A DNA stretch of 64,000 nt from Panonychus citri (GCF_014898815.1 NW_026515502.1:248001-312000), one strand, 5' to 3'; positions 21,091-33,957 are shown, counted from the stretch's first letter. The notes: generated by a model not told the origin, from the letters alone. Program-made: numbers and translations.

Positions 21091-24030
21091 ATGGTTGTTC
21101 GAACTGATCCAATGTGTGATGATGGTAAAACCAACAAGATTGTCAATGATGGAGAAAATGACGATAAACCTAAATCGGATGCAGTTAATGTAACATCCAG
21201 TCCCCCAGAGCAACAAGCGACCACTTCAACTCCAGCTTCAACAGCATCTTCAACACAAGTAACATTATCGATATCGACACCGACAATTACACCAACTCTG
21301 ACACTGACATCGACATCATCATCGAAACCGGCAACAACAACAACAACAACCACTTTAACTTCAGTATCTTCATCAACAAATCATCATCTCAATGCATCAA
21401 ATCCAATTGTATCCATGCCTTCACCAGCAGGTATGTCAACATCAACAACAGCAACTTCTGTGGTATCAGTTACAACTACAAATGTTGCAACTTCGATAGT
21501 TACTACAGCAGCAACATCAACCGCCTCGTCCTCATTTCCATCCTCTACGATATTCTCAACACCTCCATCATCATCTTCAACCACAACTACAATAACTACA
21601 ACAATGTCATCATCAACAAATGGTTCAGCCTCCTTGTCCAATTCAGCTGGTTCACAGGATAAGAAAAGAGTCAAAAAAAATCATGGCCCTCGTCATCATT
21701 ATGAGATTTACGGTTACTTTGATTGGGACTCATATCTCAAGGAAACTGGTGGTGAACCTGCCCCATCATCTGCCTTTAAACAACATCCAAATCCTCCCAC
21801 AAATGAATTTAAATTGAAAATGAAACTCGAAGCACAGGATCCTCGTAATCCAACTTCTACCTGTATCGCAACCGTTGTTGGTACAATGGGTCCTAGAGTC
21901 CAATTAAGATTAGATGGTAGTGATAATACAAATGATTTCTGGGAAATGATCGATTCGCCTTCTATTAAACCAGTTGGACATTGTCAGGAAAATGGTGACA
22001 TGTTACAACCACCTTTAGGATTCAGAAAGAATCCTTCACATTGGCCAATGTTTGTTCTTAATACTCTTAAAGATGCAGACATTGCTCCAAAAAATATCTT
22101 CATTAAAGAACCACCGACACCGGCGAATAACTATTTCAAAACTGGAATGAAATTAGAAGCCGTTGATAGGAAAAATCCTCGACTCATTTGTCCAGCCTCA
22201 GTGGGCAGCGTTAACGAAGATCAGATATTTATAACTTTCGACGGATGGAAAGGTGCATTTGACTACTGGTGTAAATACGATTCAAGAGACATTTTCCCAG
22301 TCGGTTGGTGTCAAAAAAGTGGTCATCCTCTTCAACCACCCGGAGACAAAAGTATGTTTTATATTAAAGTAATTATTCATTAACATTAGTTCTCGAATTC
22401 TAATAATATCTTTTTCTTGTAGCTCCTTTCACTCCTGTCAGAGACAAACTAGTTGATATAACTACGCCTGGTAGTGTTCCACTTTCCATTACATGTTTAC
22501 CGAAAACAGCGACCATTACTAATGGTACACCGACATCTTCGAAAGTTAAAAGTAAGATAAACCAATCAAGTTGTGGAGCAACGACAACTACGACCATGGC
22601 CGGTGAAACACCTAAAATGACATCAAAGATTCAATTGTCGGCAAAACCTTCCGTTCACTCATCCCAAGAAAATCGTTCACAAGTACTGGTCAATAATATT
22701 AATCCTAAAGATGGATTAAAACAAACTCAGGGTAACATTTCCAATGGAAATAATTCAAATAAAAGTGAAAAGCGAACAGTAAATGAGGAAGCAACTCCTA
22801 GTTCCATATCTAAAGCAGCTACAAGTAATTATACTTTACCATTAATATTTTTCCATCTTTTTTGATTGATGAGTAACTTTTTTTTCTTCAAATTGTTTCC
22901 TCTAGTTACTGTTTACCTTAACAAGTCATGTAAAGCTGGTCCCTACATTGATAAAAAGAAATTAGATAAAGCACCAAATTCATATGGTCCAGATACTTTC
23001 AATCGTACATTAAGAGATGTGTTACAAGCCATGTTGGATTGTAGTCTTAATCCACCAAGATTAATCAGTTCAATGAGACTTGGTCATGGTTATACCACAG
23101 TTACAGCTAATATACTTGGAACTATGAAAAAATATACCATAGCCCATGTTAATAGACTCCATTTATTTTGGAGCACAATGGGTAACTTTATCGAAGATAT
23201 CGAAGGATGTCCTAATCTAATCACCTCTCAACCAAATGATGGGACTTGTAATAAGTGTAAAACTGTTGACCAAAAATCTAACAATGTAACAACCAGTAAT
23301 CGAACTACTACTCCAATTACTTCTCAACATGGTTCGGGTAATTCATCGACTCCTATCCAAGCCAATCGAGCTCCTTCCATTCCTACAATTGAAAACACTG
23401 GATACACTGTTCAATTTACCGAAGAAAAGAATAACTCGACAAAACCTTTAACTCAAACTCCAACATCATCCGTTGTTACTAAGGATTCTAATGATTCCAC
23501 CAATAATAATTTAAAGAAAGGAGTTAAAAGAAGCCTGACCAGTTCAGTTAGTCAATCAGCAAACTCTGAATCAAATATTGATACAAATGGTCAAGTAAAT
23601 AAGAGTATGAAAATGTCTGGAACTTCATCAACAACTCCTATTACTTCAACCATGGCAAATGGGGGGAAAATGGTTAAGACTGTGATTTCAGCCAATCCAT
23701 CGGATTGGAGTATTGAAGATGTGATAAAACACCTTCTCTCCCATGATCCATCTTTAATTGTACATGCTGAAAATTTCAGAAAACACGTGAGTAATAACAT
23801 TCTGATAGAATCACATTTGAATTTTGACATTTTCACAATTTTAATAAAACTTTTTTTCTTTTCTCTCTCTCTCTCTTTCTCTGAAAAACTAGGAAATTGA
23901 TGGAAAAGCATTTCTCCTGCTTAATAGTGATATGATTATGAAATATATGTCTCTCAAATTGGGACCAGCATTGAAAATATGTAATATAATTGATCGCCTC
24001 AAAGGCAACAAAAAAGTGGGAAATTTTTAA
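21091..24030 (+). CDS. Scm: Polycomb-group protein Scm (MBT, SLED and SAM domains)
   Basis: Four coding exons (21091-22351, 22423-22824, 22906-23786, 23893-24030) join in phase to give 893 residues, close to fly Scm. Residues 1-190 are Ser/Thr-rich low complexity. MBT repeat 1 is at about 208-309 (YFDWDSYLKETGG, KLEAQDPRNP) and MBT 2 at about 317-418 (GMKLEAVDRKNPRLICPASV, FDYWCKYDSRDIFPVGWC). A SLED domain starts at about 556 (VYLNKSCKAGPYID). The C-terminal SAM domain spans the last intron (DWSIEDVIKHLL, then EIDGKAFLLLNSDMIMKYMS and LKLGPALKIC). Scm binds mono-methylated lysines and links PRC1, PRC2 and PhoRC through SAM polymerisation in Polycomb silencing. The zinc fingers at the N-terminus of fly Scm are not visible here. 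The start is the first ATG of the open exon. Confidence 0.97.
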
Positions 24031-24433
24031 TTGTCAAGCAAAAACCTAAATCAACACAATACAAACACAAAAACAAAAAAAAACAAAATCAACAACACAA
24101 AGAGTAACAAAAAAAAACAAATTTGTATAATTTATCTGTAAACAGCTTTAATCTACTTGAATTTAAATTTAATAATAATTGATGATGACAAAGTGGTTTA
24201 ATTATTGTTCACAATGTTAATAACTATTTTAATAATGTTTCTCCCTAATTAACGAAACGGTTAACATGATGAAAAAATTTCGTCAAAATTGAACAAAAAT
24301 AAAAGAAGAAAATGTACACAATCAACTATCTCCATCTAACGGGCTAAAGCGAAGTGAACCAAAAACTTCTCTGATATGTTGACCTCTACATAACCTTCGC
24401 TCCTCTTAACATGTAAGAGAACAGGTGGTGAGG
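24031..24433. other. Scm 3' UTR and spacer
   Basis: An A-rich 3' UTR is followed by about 150 bp of more complex sequence (24330-24430) directly before the CTCF-like site and the ATPase leader. Confidence 0.5.
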
Positions 24434-24450
24434 CCGATAGATGTCGCTAG
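24434..24450 (+). promoter_or_regulatory. CTCF-like site upstream of the ATPase beta gene
   Basis: CCGATAGATGTCGCTAG, immediately before the TC-rich leader. Confidence 0.4.
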
Positions 24451-24770
24451 TAAAAGCTCTTTCTTTTCTTCGGTTGTCTCTTTCTTTTTTATTCTCTTCT
24501 TGTTCAACCAAAATCTCTCTTTCTCTCTTCACTCACTTATCTTCATCTTCTTCTTGTACTTTCCTCCCTTTTTTATTATCATCTCTTTCTCTTGTCAGTC
24601 TTGTCTTACTTAATTTCTCCTCTCTGTCTCTCTCTTTCTCTCTCTCATTCGCCTGTGTGTTCATTTTATGAATTTTTGTGTTTTTCTTTTTCATCTCTAC
24701 TCTTTTTTTTCTCTCTCTGATTAATTTGTTCTCTCAGTTAGTTTTGTTTTTCTCTTCAAACAAACAATTA
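24451..24770 (+). other. Pyrimidine-rich leader of the Na+/K+-ATPase beta gene
   Basis: A TC-rich plus strand ends about 20 bp before the start codon at 24792. It probably includes the transcription start and 5' UTR. Its open frames encode Ser/Leu/Phe repeats only. Confidence 0.5.
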
Positions 24771-24791
24771 AATTTTAGTTAATTGGTGAAA

Positions 24792-27700
24792 ATGAATGAC
24801 ACCAAGGAGAAAATTGATTCCAAACAAGATGAGATGAAAGGTGGTTTCGCTACCTTCATTTGGAATCCCTGGAAGAAGGAGTTTTGTGGTCGCACAGCTT
24901 CATCTTGGGGTAAGAGTTTAACTTTTAATTGTCTTGCATATTTTTCTCCAATTTAAATTTAACTTGAATTAGTACTTTTTCTTTATTTATTACATTTTTC
25001 ACATCATTCATGTTTCTTTTTCGTCTTTCTTCTTGTAGGAAAAATTTTTGTTTTCTATGTCATTTTCTATATTTGCTTGGCTGCTTTCTGGGCTATTATG
25101 TTATTGATTTTCAGAAGCACAATCGATGATAAACAACCTAAATGGAAATTAGCAGATAGTCGAATTGGAACCAATCCCGGTAAGATGATTATTTCTAATT
25201 ATTTATGTTTAATCAACTTTCGAAAAAATGTTTTTAATATTTATTATGTCAAGAGACTTGATAGAAAATTCGATTATTATTTGCCTTCTTTTCTTTTATG
25301 GTTTTTACTTTGAGTTTAGTTGCAAGAGCCCATTACGGACTCTCAATGATGTCTCTTCTTACTGAGAGGAGGCAACTAATCAATATTCTGGTGTTTTAAC
25401 CTCTCTCTCTTTCTTATTTTTGCTCCTTTTTTTTATTCTGTCTCTTTTAACATTCTTCTCTTTCTATTTGATTCCATTTCAATTGCTATTTTATCATTTT
25501 AGGTCTTGGATACAGACCTCGACCACCTCGAGAGAGGCTTGAAAGTACTTTGATCAGATTCCGAAGGAACAACCAGAAAACTTTCCAGCATTGGGTTCAA
25601 GATTTAACAACATTCACCAATGGTTAGTTGTGTTCATAAACCATCACTTTATGATAAAACTCTAATTGTATTTTTACTTTAATCTTTTTTCTATTCTTTT
25701 TTCTCTCCATCAGAATACTCTAACTCCAATAAAACTGGAAGTGGTGGAGCTGCTCATCCAATTGATTGCGAAACTAGCCAAATATCTGCAGATAACCAAT
25801 TCTGCTTTTTCGATGTTCGAAAGCTTGGCTCAGAGTGTACTAAAGAAAACTCATTCGGCTACGCCGAAGGAAAACCTTGTGTGCTCATCAAATTAAATAG
25901 GGTAAGTTTTACAATTAATTTGCTCTATCCTCTCGTCTCACATTTCTAACTTTCATCATTTTCGTTATGATTATTAAAAAAAAAGAGTCTCAACTAAGCT
26001 ACTACAGACTTTCAGTTCTAAATTCTCATTTTAAGCATTCAAAGAGCATTCTATTTTTTTCTGTTACCGTTATTTTTCCAACTCCTGAATACAATCATTT
26101 TAGTTATTTATACAATTTGATTAGACTCTTCAAACAATCATTTACTTTATCATTAAATTTACTCTAAATCATGAATGAATGAAAAAACGCTAACTATGCG
26201 ATTGAAAAGCGATTAAGGTTCTGTTCATTGCATAATATATTCTTGAGACATGGTTGCAATGGAGTACAATTAATCAGTCATGCTTACATTTTCTTCATAC
26301 TATTGTTAAATAATTGATTTATCTGCTTTTCCCACAATGAGATCGAGTTTACAAAATGCTTACTAACTCTATCTAGTGATCAATGGTTTGGTTTATTTTT
26401 AATTGATTAAACTATTGAAGAAATTTAACTCTGAAAACCCTGAACTTTAACATATCATTTTTTTATTTGAATATTAATTTCGCCTCTTTTTCCCTTAAAA
26501 TTACCATAATTATTACCATTTTCATGTATTAAAGAGTGTTAGAAAAAAATATGATCATCGTTTCTCTCTCTCTCTCAGGCTTATTAGTAAACAATTAATT
26601 TAGAACATCAACTCGATTGAAGGTGATGATTAATGATGATAATGCCAATTAAAATCTATCATTTTTCTTTCTCTGTTGATTCTCTCAATCATCATTTTCT
26701 CTTATTCTACAACTTCCTATTTCAATCATTGCTATTACTTCATCCTGTTTTCAAGCTAAATTTACCTTCTCTATCCAATTTACCTTATCAATACAATGTA
26801 TCAAAAATGAATTAATTATATTTCGAGAATAAGCAACAACAGAAAACACTAACTGATCTTTCTCATGTGTAACCTATGGTCTTACAACGGTAATAATGAT
26901 TAATTGACCTAAATATTGTTTCCATTCCAAATATCCTTCATCATTTACCAAAAGTAATCGTTAGTTATTCACAAAATCATTGGAATACTCATAGTATTCT
27001 TACAAGTAGTAGTAACCATGCTATTCATAGAATTGAATTCAAGGTCAGCTTTGGCTGGAGAAATGAACCGATCGTTTAATTCAATAATCGATTTTTTCTC
27101 TCAATTTACTTACTTTTCTTCTCTGTTTCAATTTTTTTGTCTTATTACCCAACTTGTTTTTTCGTATTCAGGATCTTTTTTTTCTTTCTTTTTATGCTAT
27201 TTCGCCATCAATCAACTTATCTTCATCAGACTTTAAGGTACTTTTGCCTGTAGTCTTAATCAAATTCTATCATTTTCTGGTTTTTCTTCAATTTTACTTA
27301 AAATCTTATTCCTTTTATTATCATGAGAGGCATGACTTCTCCATTCTATCGATAATGTTTTTTTCTCATTCACTCGAGTCTACTAACAAGTTGGCATAAA
27401 TATTAAACTATTATTAAAATGTTAACATATTATGTATATTACACAAGAAAGAGTTGATAATGTTTATTTGGACTTGCTCAGTAGTATGAATTGTGGTGAT
27501 AGTGATGCTTTATACACTGTTAAATCGGTTACATTTCTTTAGGAAAAATAATCATTTAATTTATAGAAAAAGAAAGTTTGTTTTATTCTCGCCATCATCA
27601 AATTGATTGTATGGTATGTGTTTTATTTGTACCTCACAATTACACCATACTTGATGTCTCTCTCCTATCTCCCTTGTTGTAACTGCTCTCAAATGAAATA

Positions 27701-28269
27701 AAATTGAAGGAAATAGCAACTTCATCCTTGATAAACATCAACTTCATGTTATCTATGGTTTATTATCAGCTTTCTTATTATGATGATGATTATTATTATT
27801 GTCGTTATTGTTGTAATATCTTCTTCCGGTGTCTTAACTGATTAATTTTTTCTTACACTTTTCTTTCTCTCTTTTAATTCATTAGATATTTGATTGGAAA
27901 CCGCAAACTTATGATCCAACTGATTATGATAACCCAAGTTTGCCTCAAGAACTGAGGACTGCCATGAGAAATACTTATGATCAATCTAAAGGAGCTCGTC
28001 GTTACATTTACATCACATGCCAGGGACAAAATCCAATTGACAAGGAAAACGTTGGCCCTATCAAGTTTTACCCTGAACCAGGAATAAGGGATTACTATTT
28101 CCCCTTCCGAAACCAGGACAACTATAAATCACCATTTGTGTTCGCCCAATTTACTAATCCTAGTCATGGTTTGGTCATCAATGTGGAATGTAAGGCGTGG
28201 GCCAAAAATATCAAGCACAATCTTTTAGAGAGAGAAGGCAGTGTTCACTTTGAACTGTCCATAGAATAA
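24792..28269 (+). CDS. ATP1B: Na+/K+-ATPase beta subunit
   Basis: Five coding exons (24792-24909, 25039-25179, 25503-25622, 25714-25901, 27886-28269) join in phase to give 316 residues, the usual size. The beta subunit is a type II membrane glycoprotein that folds and delivers the catalytic alpha subunit to the plasma membrane. The sequence shows a short cytoplasmic start with FIWNPWKKEFCGRTASSW, one membrane helix with the family FYVIFYICLAAFW pattern (about residues 42-64), then an extracellular domain. That domain has the paired cysteine blocks CFFDVRKLGSEC and FGYAEGKPCVLIKLNR, then CQGQNP and a final VECKAWAKNI beta strand. Intron 4 is about 2 kb. Insect orthologues are called nervana. 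The stop is only 36 bp from the stop of DHX33 on the other strand. Confidence 0.97.
25318..25377 (+). ncRNA. Intronic two-stem hairpin in ATPase beta intron 2
   Basis: AGTTGC (25318-25323) pairs with GCAACT (25372-25377), and inside it CTCTCA (25340-25345) pairs with TGAGAG (25363-25368). The inner loop has ATGATGT and CTGA, reminiscent of box C and box D, but only about nine bases lie between them, too few for a normal C/D snoRNA. It is a candidate structured RNA only. As an alternative exon it would break the reading frame. Confidence 0.3.
25902..27885 (+). other. Large intron 4 of the ATPase beta gene
   Basis: AT-rich with TC patches. Acceptor- and donor-like signals near 27172 and 27237 frame a possible cryptic exon, but no in-frame conserved peptide is visible. 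Confidence 0.5.
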
Positions 28270-28305
28270 CACATTCGTTAGTTTTAAAAACAATAATTAT
28301 ATATA

Positions 28306-30864
28306 TTATAACAATTTCAACCAATTGTAGTCGATTACAGAGATATTCCTGTTGAGAAAACGAAAAGTATAAAACACGAAGATGAAAAACACCATCAGCA
28401 AGAAAAAAAAACAACAACAGTTAACATCAGCAACAATATTTTCATCGAGAAAAGAAAACAAATCATCAACATGTATGCAAATACATACTGCTAATATTAA
28501 TCTGAGAAGAAGAGAAACTTACCTCATGTAACATTTACTGGTTTGCACCAATTCAGAATAAATCACGTATTCCGGTTTTAAGTTAAACAGACAAGATGAT
28601 GGATGAATATAAACCTTTTCTTCCGACATTTTCTGTAAAATTAATTCAGTAATCAAACAAAAATTAACAAAGTTACATAAAAATCGATTAATATAAAACA
28701 ATTCACATGAAAGAAGAAAAATCATTTTCTCAAAAATTCTCTTTTCCAATCTATCGCTTTGTTCCAAAAATCACCTTCTAACAATTAACTAATTATCCAA
28801 ATCATAAGCCTCTCTTTCTCTCTTTCATCATCTTAATTAAATCTCAATCAAATGTTTTTTTTTGTTTCGCTTGTAATCTAAACTCATCGTAAATCTTAAA
28901 ATCCCTTTTTTCCAAAACCTTTTAATCCAAATCTCCAAATTGATTATTATGATTATTCTAATTAAATAGAAGAGCTTCTCATAAAATTAAACCGAAACAT
29001 CATAAACTAATTAATTTTACGGTTCAAGAAGAGAATATGGAACAATTAACTTACCGATCGGTAATCACCGTCTTTCCCAATTAAAGCGACATTATGATAA
29101 AGACCAAGGGTAAGACATTTACGAACCAATTCGGTGTTGGATCCACATGAATTCTTGGTGAAATTGGATCGCTCATAAAGAGAAGCCATTTGTTGTCTTA
29201 TATTAGCGACCATTCTCATATTACGAAAATCAATGTAATTCTCTTTACACCAATCCTGAGAGAGAGAGAGAATATAAGTGATAACAATTAAGAAATAAAT
29301 TGGTTGATAATAAGACGAATTGTCAATAGAGAGAAAAAAGATTTTGCTGAATTAATAGTTATCCATGTTTACGGTTTAATCTTAATGTTTGATCATCTTT
29401 TTCTCTCTCTCTTTCTCTTTTAAATTCAATCGTTGGAACTTTATTTCGCTTTCCTGTTTCCTCTTTGTAACAATTTACACACACACACTCTAATTGTAAT
29501 TATCTAATTGTCAATTAAAGTGTAATAGAGATAACAACAGAAAAGAATGACAATTAACCAACCTTACTGCCCTTCGCTGATTTATAAGCTCGATATAATT
29601 TCAATAGCATGATGTGATCGCCTTCATTTGTCCGGAATTTTTTATGAACTTCAGCAGCTTCATCTTTCTGTTGATTACAATCACATTTAGTTAATTGTTA
29701 AATCATTAAAACAAAAAGAAAAATAAATCATTAGATGTTTAGATTATAAATTAAATGGTTATAAAAATTGTCAACTCATACCTTATGTGATGGTATATGG
29801 AATACATTTTCAACTGATAGAATTGATATTACACTGAGAATCTCATCACTGTATAAATAAATATAATTAATATTAATTAGTGACAATTAACTCATCGAGG
29901 TATTGATTGATTGTTCCATTCTCTATTGATTGTTACTGACCTACATCCAAGTTCAGATGATGCAATTAGTATTTTGGCTAATCGAGGATCCAAGGGAAAG
30001 TTGACCATTTGCCTTCCTAAATTAGTTATCTTATTTTGAGTAATTAAGTGATAAAGAGTTAAAATAATTAATTAGTTTAAATGTTATTCATCATGCGGAA
30101 ATTAGATTACCTGATACAGATTATTTTCATCTTTGGTGATTGAACCTAAACTGATCAGTAGTTCAGTTGATTTGTTTATATTCTGGAAAAGTAAAGGTCA
30201 ATTGAAAATTAAGAATTAATTAATTACTTTGAAAATAGAATTGGGTTTAAAAATAGACAGAGATAGACAGAGAAAATTGTTTCTATCAAGATGATAGTAA
30301 AATGATGAAGAAAAAAAATTTCGACATAATAATGACCTTTATCAAGGTCTCTTCAAGATGAATCAATGAATGAGTCTGAACATTAGACAGAATTAAGGTA
30401 ATCAAATATTTAGAGAACATCATCTAAATAATCAGATACAATAAGATATCTATTGATTAGTGATTATTATTAATAGAAAAGGAATTCGTGAAGAAAACGA
30501 TTGCAATTGTTAAGGTAGTGAAAGAAAGAAAGAAAGAAAGAAAAATCTTAAACAATCAATATTAATAATCGGACATGAATTAGTTAAATCGATGAAGAAG
30601 AACAAAATTGGATCAATTTAAATAGTGTAATAATAATTGGAATTAATAAAAATGCAATGTAACTAAATTGGAAAATAATACCATGGGAATGGCCTGATTT
30701 GGTTGATTAAATGGAAACTGTAATAATTGAAAAGTTAATTGATCAAATCATCAATTGTTCAGTGTGAGGAAAAAAAACTGAAACTGAGTGAAAATGAAAG
30801 CGGTTCCCCTTTTATTCATTCATCATGAAACTCAACCTACTCAAGGACATGGAATAATAAATAT

Positions 30865-30922
<58 letters not shown>

Positions 30923-33809
30923 TAAATCTTCATGAATTTCCATAGAAATGAAAAAGTATCAAAGGTGAGGTGAGATTCAGATGAAGGTAAATGTGAGAGG
31001 AAAATGTTCTTGTATTCAAAAATAGATTGACATTGATTTGGACTTGAATTTGTGACGCTAGACAAGTTAATCAAATCTAAACTGTTCAATCTTAGTACAG
31101 GAAATGAGCTGATAATGATGATTAACAACAATTGATTAGCCTTAATAAATCAATTGGGTCATAAAAAAACACAAACCAAATTGATAATGATGAAGATTTA
31201 ATTTGTAGTGTTTTTTTGCTAGACTTTGCATTTCTATTGAATCAATCATTTCTAAACGAGAATGAACAATTAAAAATGATCATACATTTAATTGTTCATA
31301 ATAAAAAAAGCAGAGAATAAATTCCGAAAGATGAGAAGTTGCTTATCTGATGTAATTGCCTGGTAATCATTGGTTAAATTGATGAGAGTTAATTGTTTTA
31401 AGATGATGTTTAAATTGTAAGGCTAGTTAATGGTCGATTATGTTACTGTTTTGCTGCATTATCATTAATATTAATAGAAAATATTTTTTGTATAATCGTG
31501 ATGAATATAAGAATCATCATCATGATGACCATGGAAAGATGAGCATATCGTAAATTGCTGTAAAGAGTCACCTTGACTCTTTACAAAAGAAAAGATAATC
31601 AAAAATGAATTTGATGCTCTGTCTCTCGATGATTGAATGCAATGAAAAGTTGATCCAATTTGATGAGAATCAAGTAAATAATCACCTCGACTGTTGGTTT
31701 ATCCATAAAGTCAAATTTAGTAAAATCTTTAATTCCTATTGCAGCCAAGTGTAATAAAACGGAGGCAAGATTACAACGAAGCATTTCAGGGACCATTTCC
31801 TTGGGCATGTTTTCATACGATTCTCGAGTATAAAGTCTATAACAAGTTCCACTGGGAAGATAAAAGATGAAAGAAGCAGAGAAAACATCATTATCAGATT
31901 GCCCATTAGGAGTTTGAATGTAAAAAGTAAAAGTGTAATAGGATAGGAATGAAGAACCAAGAGGAGGAGGAGGAGGAGATGCTGATGAAGAAAAGAAGAT
32001 GCTGATGAGGATGAACAGATGATGAGGATGATGATGAGTTAGGGTAGAATGGGATAGGAGGAGATGGATAGAGAAGAGATGAAAGAGTTGAAAGACTGAG
32101 AATGATTGAAGATGGAAAAAGAAAGGAAAGGAAAGAGGAAAATTGTTATTGCCAAAGCGAAGCCAAACCTTGATTCTCTTCCAGCTCTTCCAGCCCTTTG
32201 CCACGCTTGTGCTTGTGATATTGTCTCGATTTTAAGTGTATCCATGCCCGATGATGGTTTGTATCTTCGACATTTAAATTTACCACAATCAACGACATAC
32301 TTTATCCCTGATATAGTGATTGATGTTTCTGCTATGTTTGTGGCGAAAATTACTTTTCGTTTACCCTGAAGATCAAAAGTAAATGTAACAAAAATTGAGA
32401 AGCAAATTAAACAGTTAGATTTGAGAAAATTATCTTTCAGTTCTAAATATTGTCAATTGTTCTGATTGACTTTCCATATCCAATATGATAATATTGAATA
32501 GAAGAGGAAAGTCAATTGAACAATGAACAATTCCAACTGGAAATTAATCTTACCGTGAATGTTTTGAAGATTTTGAATTGAACGTTGAAAGGTAATGCAG
32601 CATATAGTGGAAGAGGAACTAGATTTCTTTGTTCTGTGGGAAAGAATTGACAATTTAATTAGTGACAATTGACATTTCGTTGAAGTAAATTGATAGTTTT
32701 AATTGCCTTAGTTACCTGGAGGTAATTGGAAACATGTATCTCTTGTAATTGCGACCATATTTTCAATCTCTTCTTGACCAGTACAGAAAACCAGAATATC
32801 CCTGAAAGAAAATTAAAGAAATGATTTACATTTAATTGTTAACAATTGGATCAAAATATGAGCTTATCTACCCAGGCGGTTGAGTCCGATGGATTTGAAA
32901 TACGGTCACCAAAGTGGAATGGATTGTATCAGTTAGATCTTTTTCCGAGTGTAAAATCTGAATTAAAATGAATTATTAGTAAGTTGATGTTACAATTAGA
33001 TTAATTTTAATTCTCACCTCAATTGGATGATGTCTTCCAGCGATTTTATAAACAGGACATTGGTCAAAATATTGTGAAAATTTGTCAACATTCATTGTGG
33101 CCGACATGATGATTACTCGTAGGGATGAAAGTCCATTTTTTTTCCTTGATTGATAAGCCTTTTTAACGATGGCAAATAAAATATCTGTTTGAATTGACCT
33201 TTCATGGGCTTCGTCTAAAATTAAGAATGAATATTTTCTCAACATGGGATCATAAAGAGATTCTCTTAATAACATTCCATCCGTCATGAACTTAATCCTC
33301 GTTGATGGTGAAATAACCTCATCAAATCGTACAGAATAACCGACCAATTGGCCTAAAGGGGTTTTCATTTCGTTGGCAACTCTGGTCGCAATCGAGACAG
33401 CGGCAACTCTTCTTGGTTGAGTGATTCCAATGGTTCGACATTTTTGAGAAAGTGATCCTTCTAGTAAATTGGATTAGAACATGTGGAAAATTAACAGATT
33501 AGCACAATTATAAATTCTATGAAGCAACAGATTAGACAATGGGTAACATGAGACATTTATTACCAACGACTCACCTGGATCACCAGTGGAATGTTTAGAT
33601 TGTAGGCACCATTGGGGTATTTGGGTTGTTTTACCTGAACCAGTGGCACCAATTAAAACAAAAATTGGTTCATTTTCAATAATATTCATCAATTTTGATC
33701 GATATTGATGAATAGTTAATCCAGATGAGAAATTACCAGATGAAGATGACAGCGATTCCATTGAACCATGATTCACATGGGGCTTCATTCCAATATGATT
33801 AGAATTCAT
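28306..33809 (-). CDS. DHX33: DEAH-box RNA helicase DHX33
   Basis: Fourteen coding exons on the minus strand, from 33809 down: 33809-33575, 33460-33018, 32957-32872, 32801-32716, 32633-32554, 32365-32169, 31851-31686, 30182-30111, 30029-29941, 29848-29782, 29667-29563, 29255-29055, 28632-28523 and 28348-28306. All phases agree and give 659 residues (707 in human). Motifs are Walker A GATGSGKT (54-61), TQPRRVAA, DEAH (161-164), MSAT, FCTGQEEIE, ATNIAETSIT and QRAGRAGR (366-373). The helicase-associated/OB part follows, with FPLDPRLAKIL, KKFRTNEGDHI and IHPSSCLFNLKPEYVIYSEL. The final exon encodes only NISVIDYNWLKLL, matching the conserved D-x-x-W-L end. DHX33 acts in nucleolar rRNA synthesis, translation initiation and RNA sensing in vertebrates. 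Intron 6 uses a weak donor (AAG-GTTTGG). The C-terminus is shorter than in vertebrates. Confidence 0.95.
28557..28562 (+). terminator. Candidate poly(A) signal of ATPase beta
   Basis: First AATAAA after the ATPase stop on the plus strand. It lies antisense to DHX33 exon 13, so use of this site would make the two mRNAs overlap. Confidence 0.35.
30867..30919. repeat. (AG)n microsatellite
   Basis: Uninterrupted AG run of 53 bases; the sense strand of DHX33 intron 7 reads CT. Confidence 0.95.
31559..31585. repeat. Perfect 12-bp inverted repeat with 3-base loop
   Basis: TGTAAAGAGTCA, CCT, TGACTCTTTACA. The arms are perfectly complementary and include GAGTCA/TGACTC half-sites of the AP-1 type. 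Confidence 0.75.
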
Positions 33810-33957
33810 GACTTATAAACACTAGATTGTCAATTGAATCAAAATCAAATCAAATGGAATTAAATTTACTAAACAAAATCAAAATTATTTCTTGTTAAAA
33901 GGTTAGAAAATTAAAGTTACCGGTTAAAACCATGTGGTTAGAATTCATTCTATACAA

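Larger units (their letters stand above)
30183..31685 (-). other. Large intron 7 of DHX33
   Basis: A 1.5-kb intron holding a GAAA repeat (about 30519-30545), a 53-base AG microsatellite and the perfect hairpin at 31559-31585. No coding exon was recognised in it. Confidence 0.6.

Noticed and set aside
21081..21674. Acidic/Val-rich antisense frames over Scm exon 1
   Set aside because: They are the complement of the Ser/Thr repeat region of Scm.
25320..25390. Alternative exon of the ATPase beta gene
   Set aside because: It has an acceptor and is open, but no donor in the right phase; including it would break the reading frame.
28211..28417. 68-residue minus-strand frame at the ATPase/DHX33 junction
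   Set aside because: The true last DHX33 exon (28306-28348) uses another frame that matches the conserved family C-terminus.
31599..32204. 201-residue minus-strand frame
   Set aside because: It runs through DHX33 intron 6; only the 31686-31851 part is exon 7.
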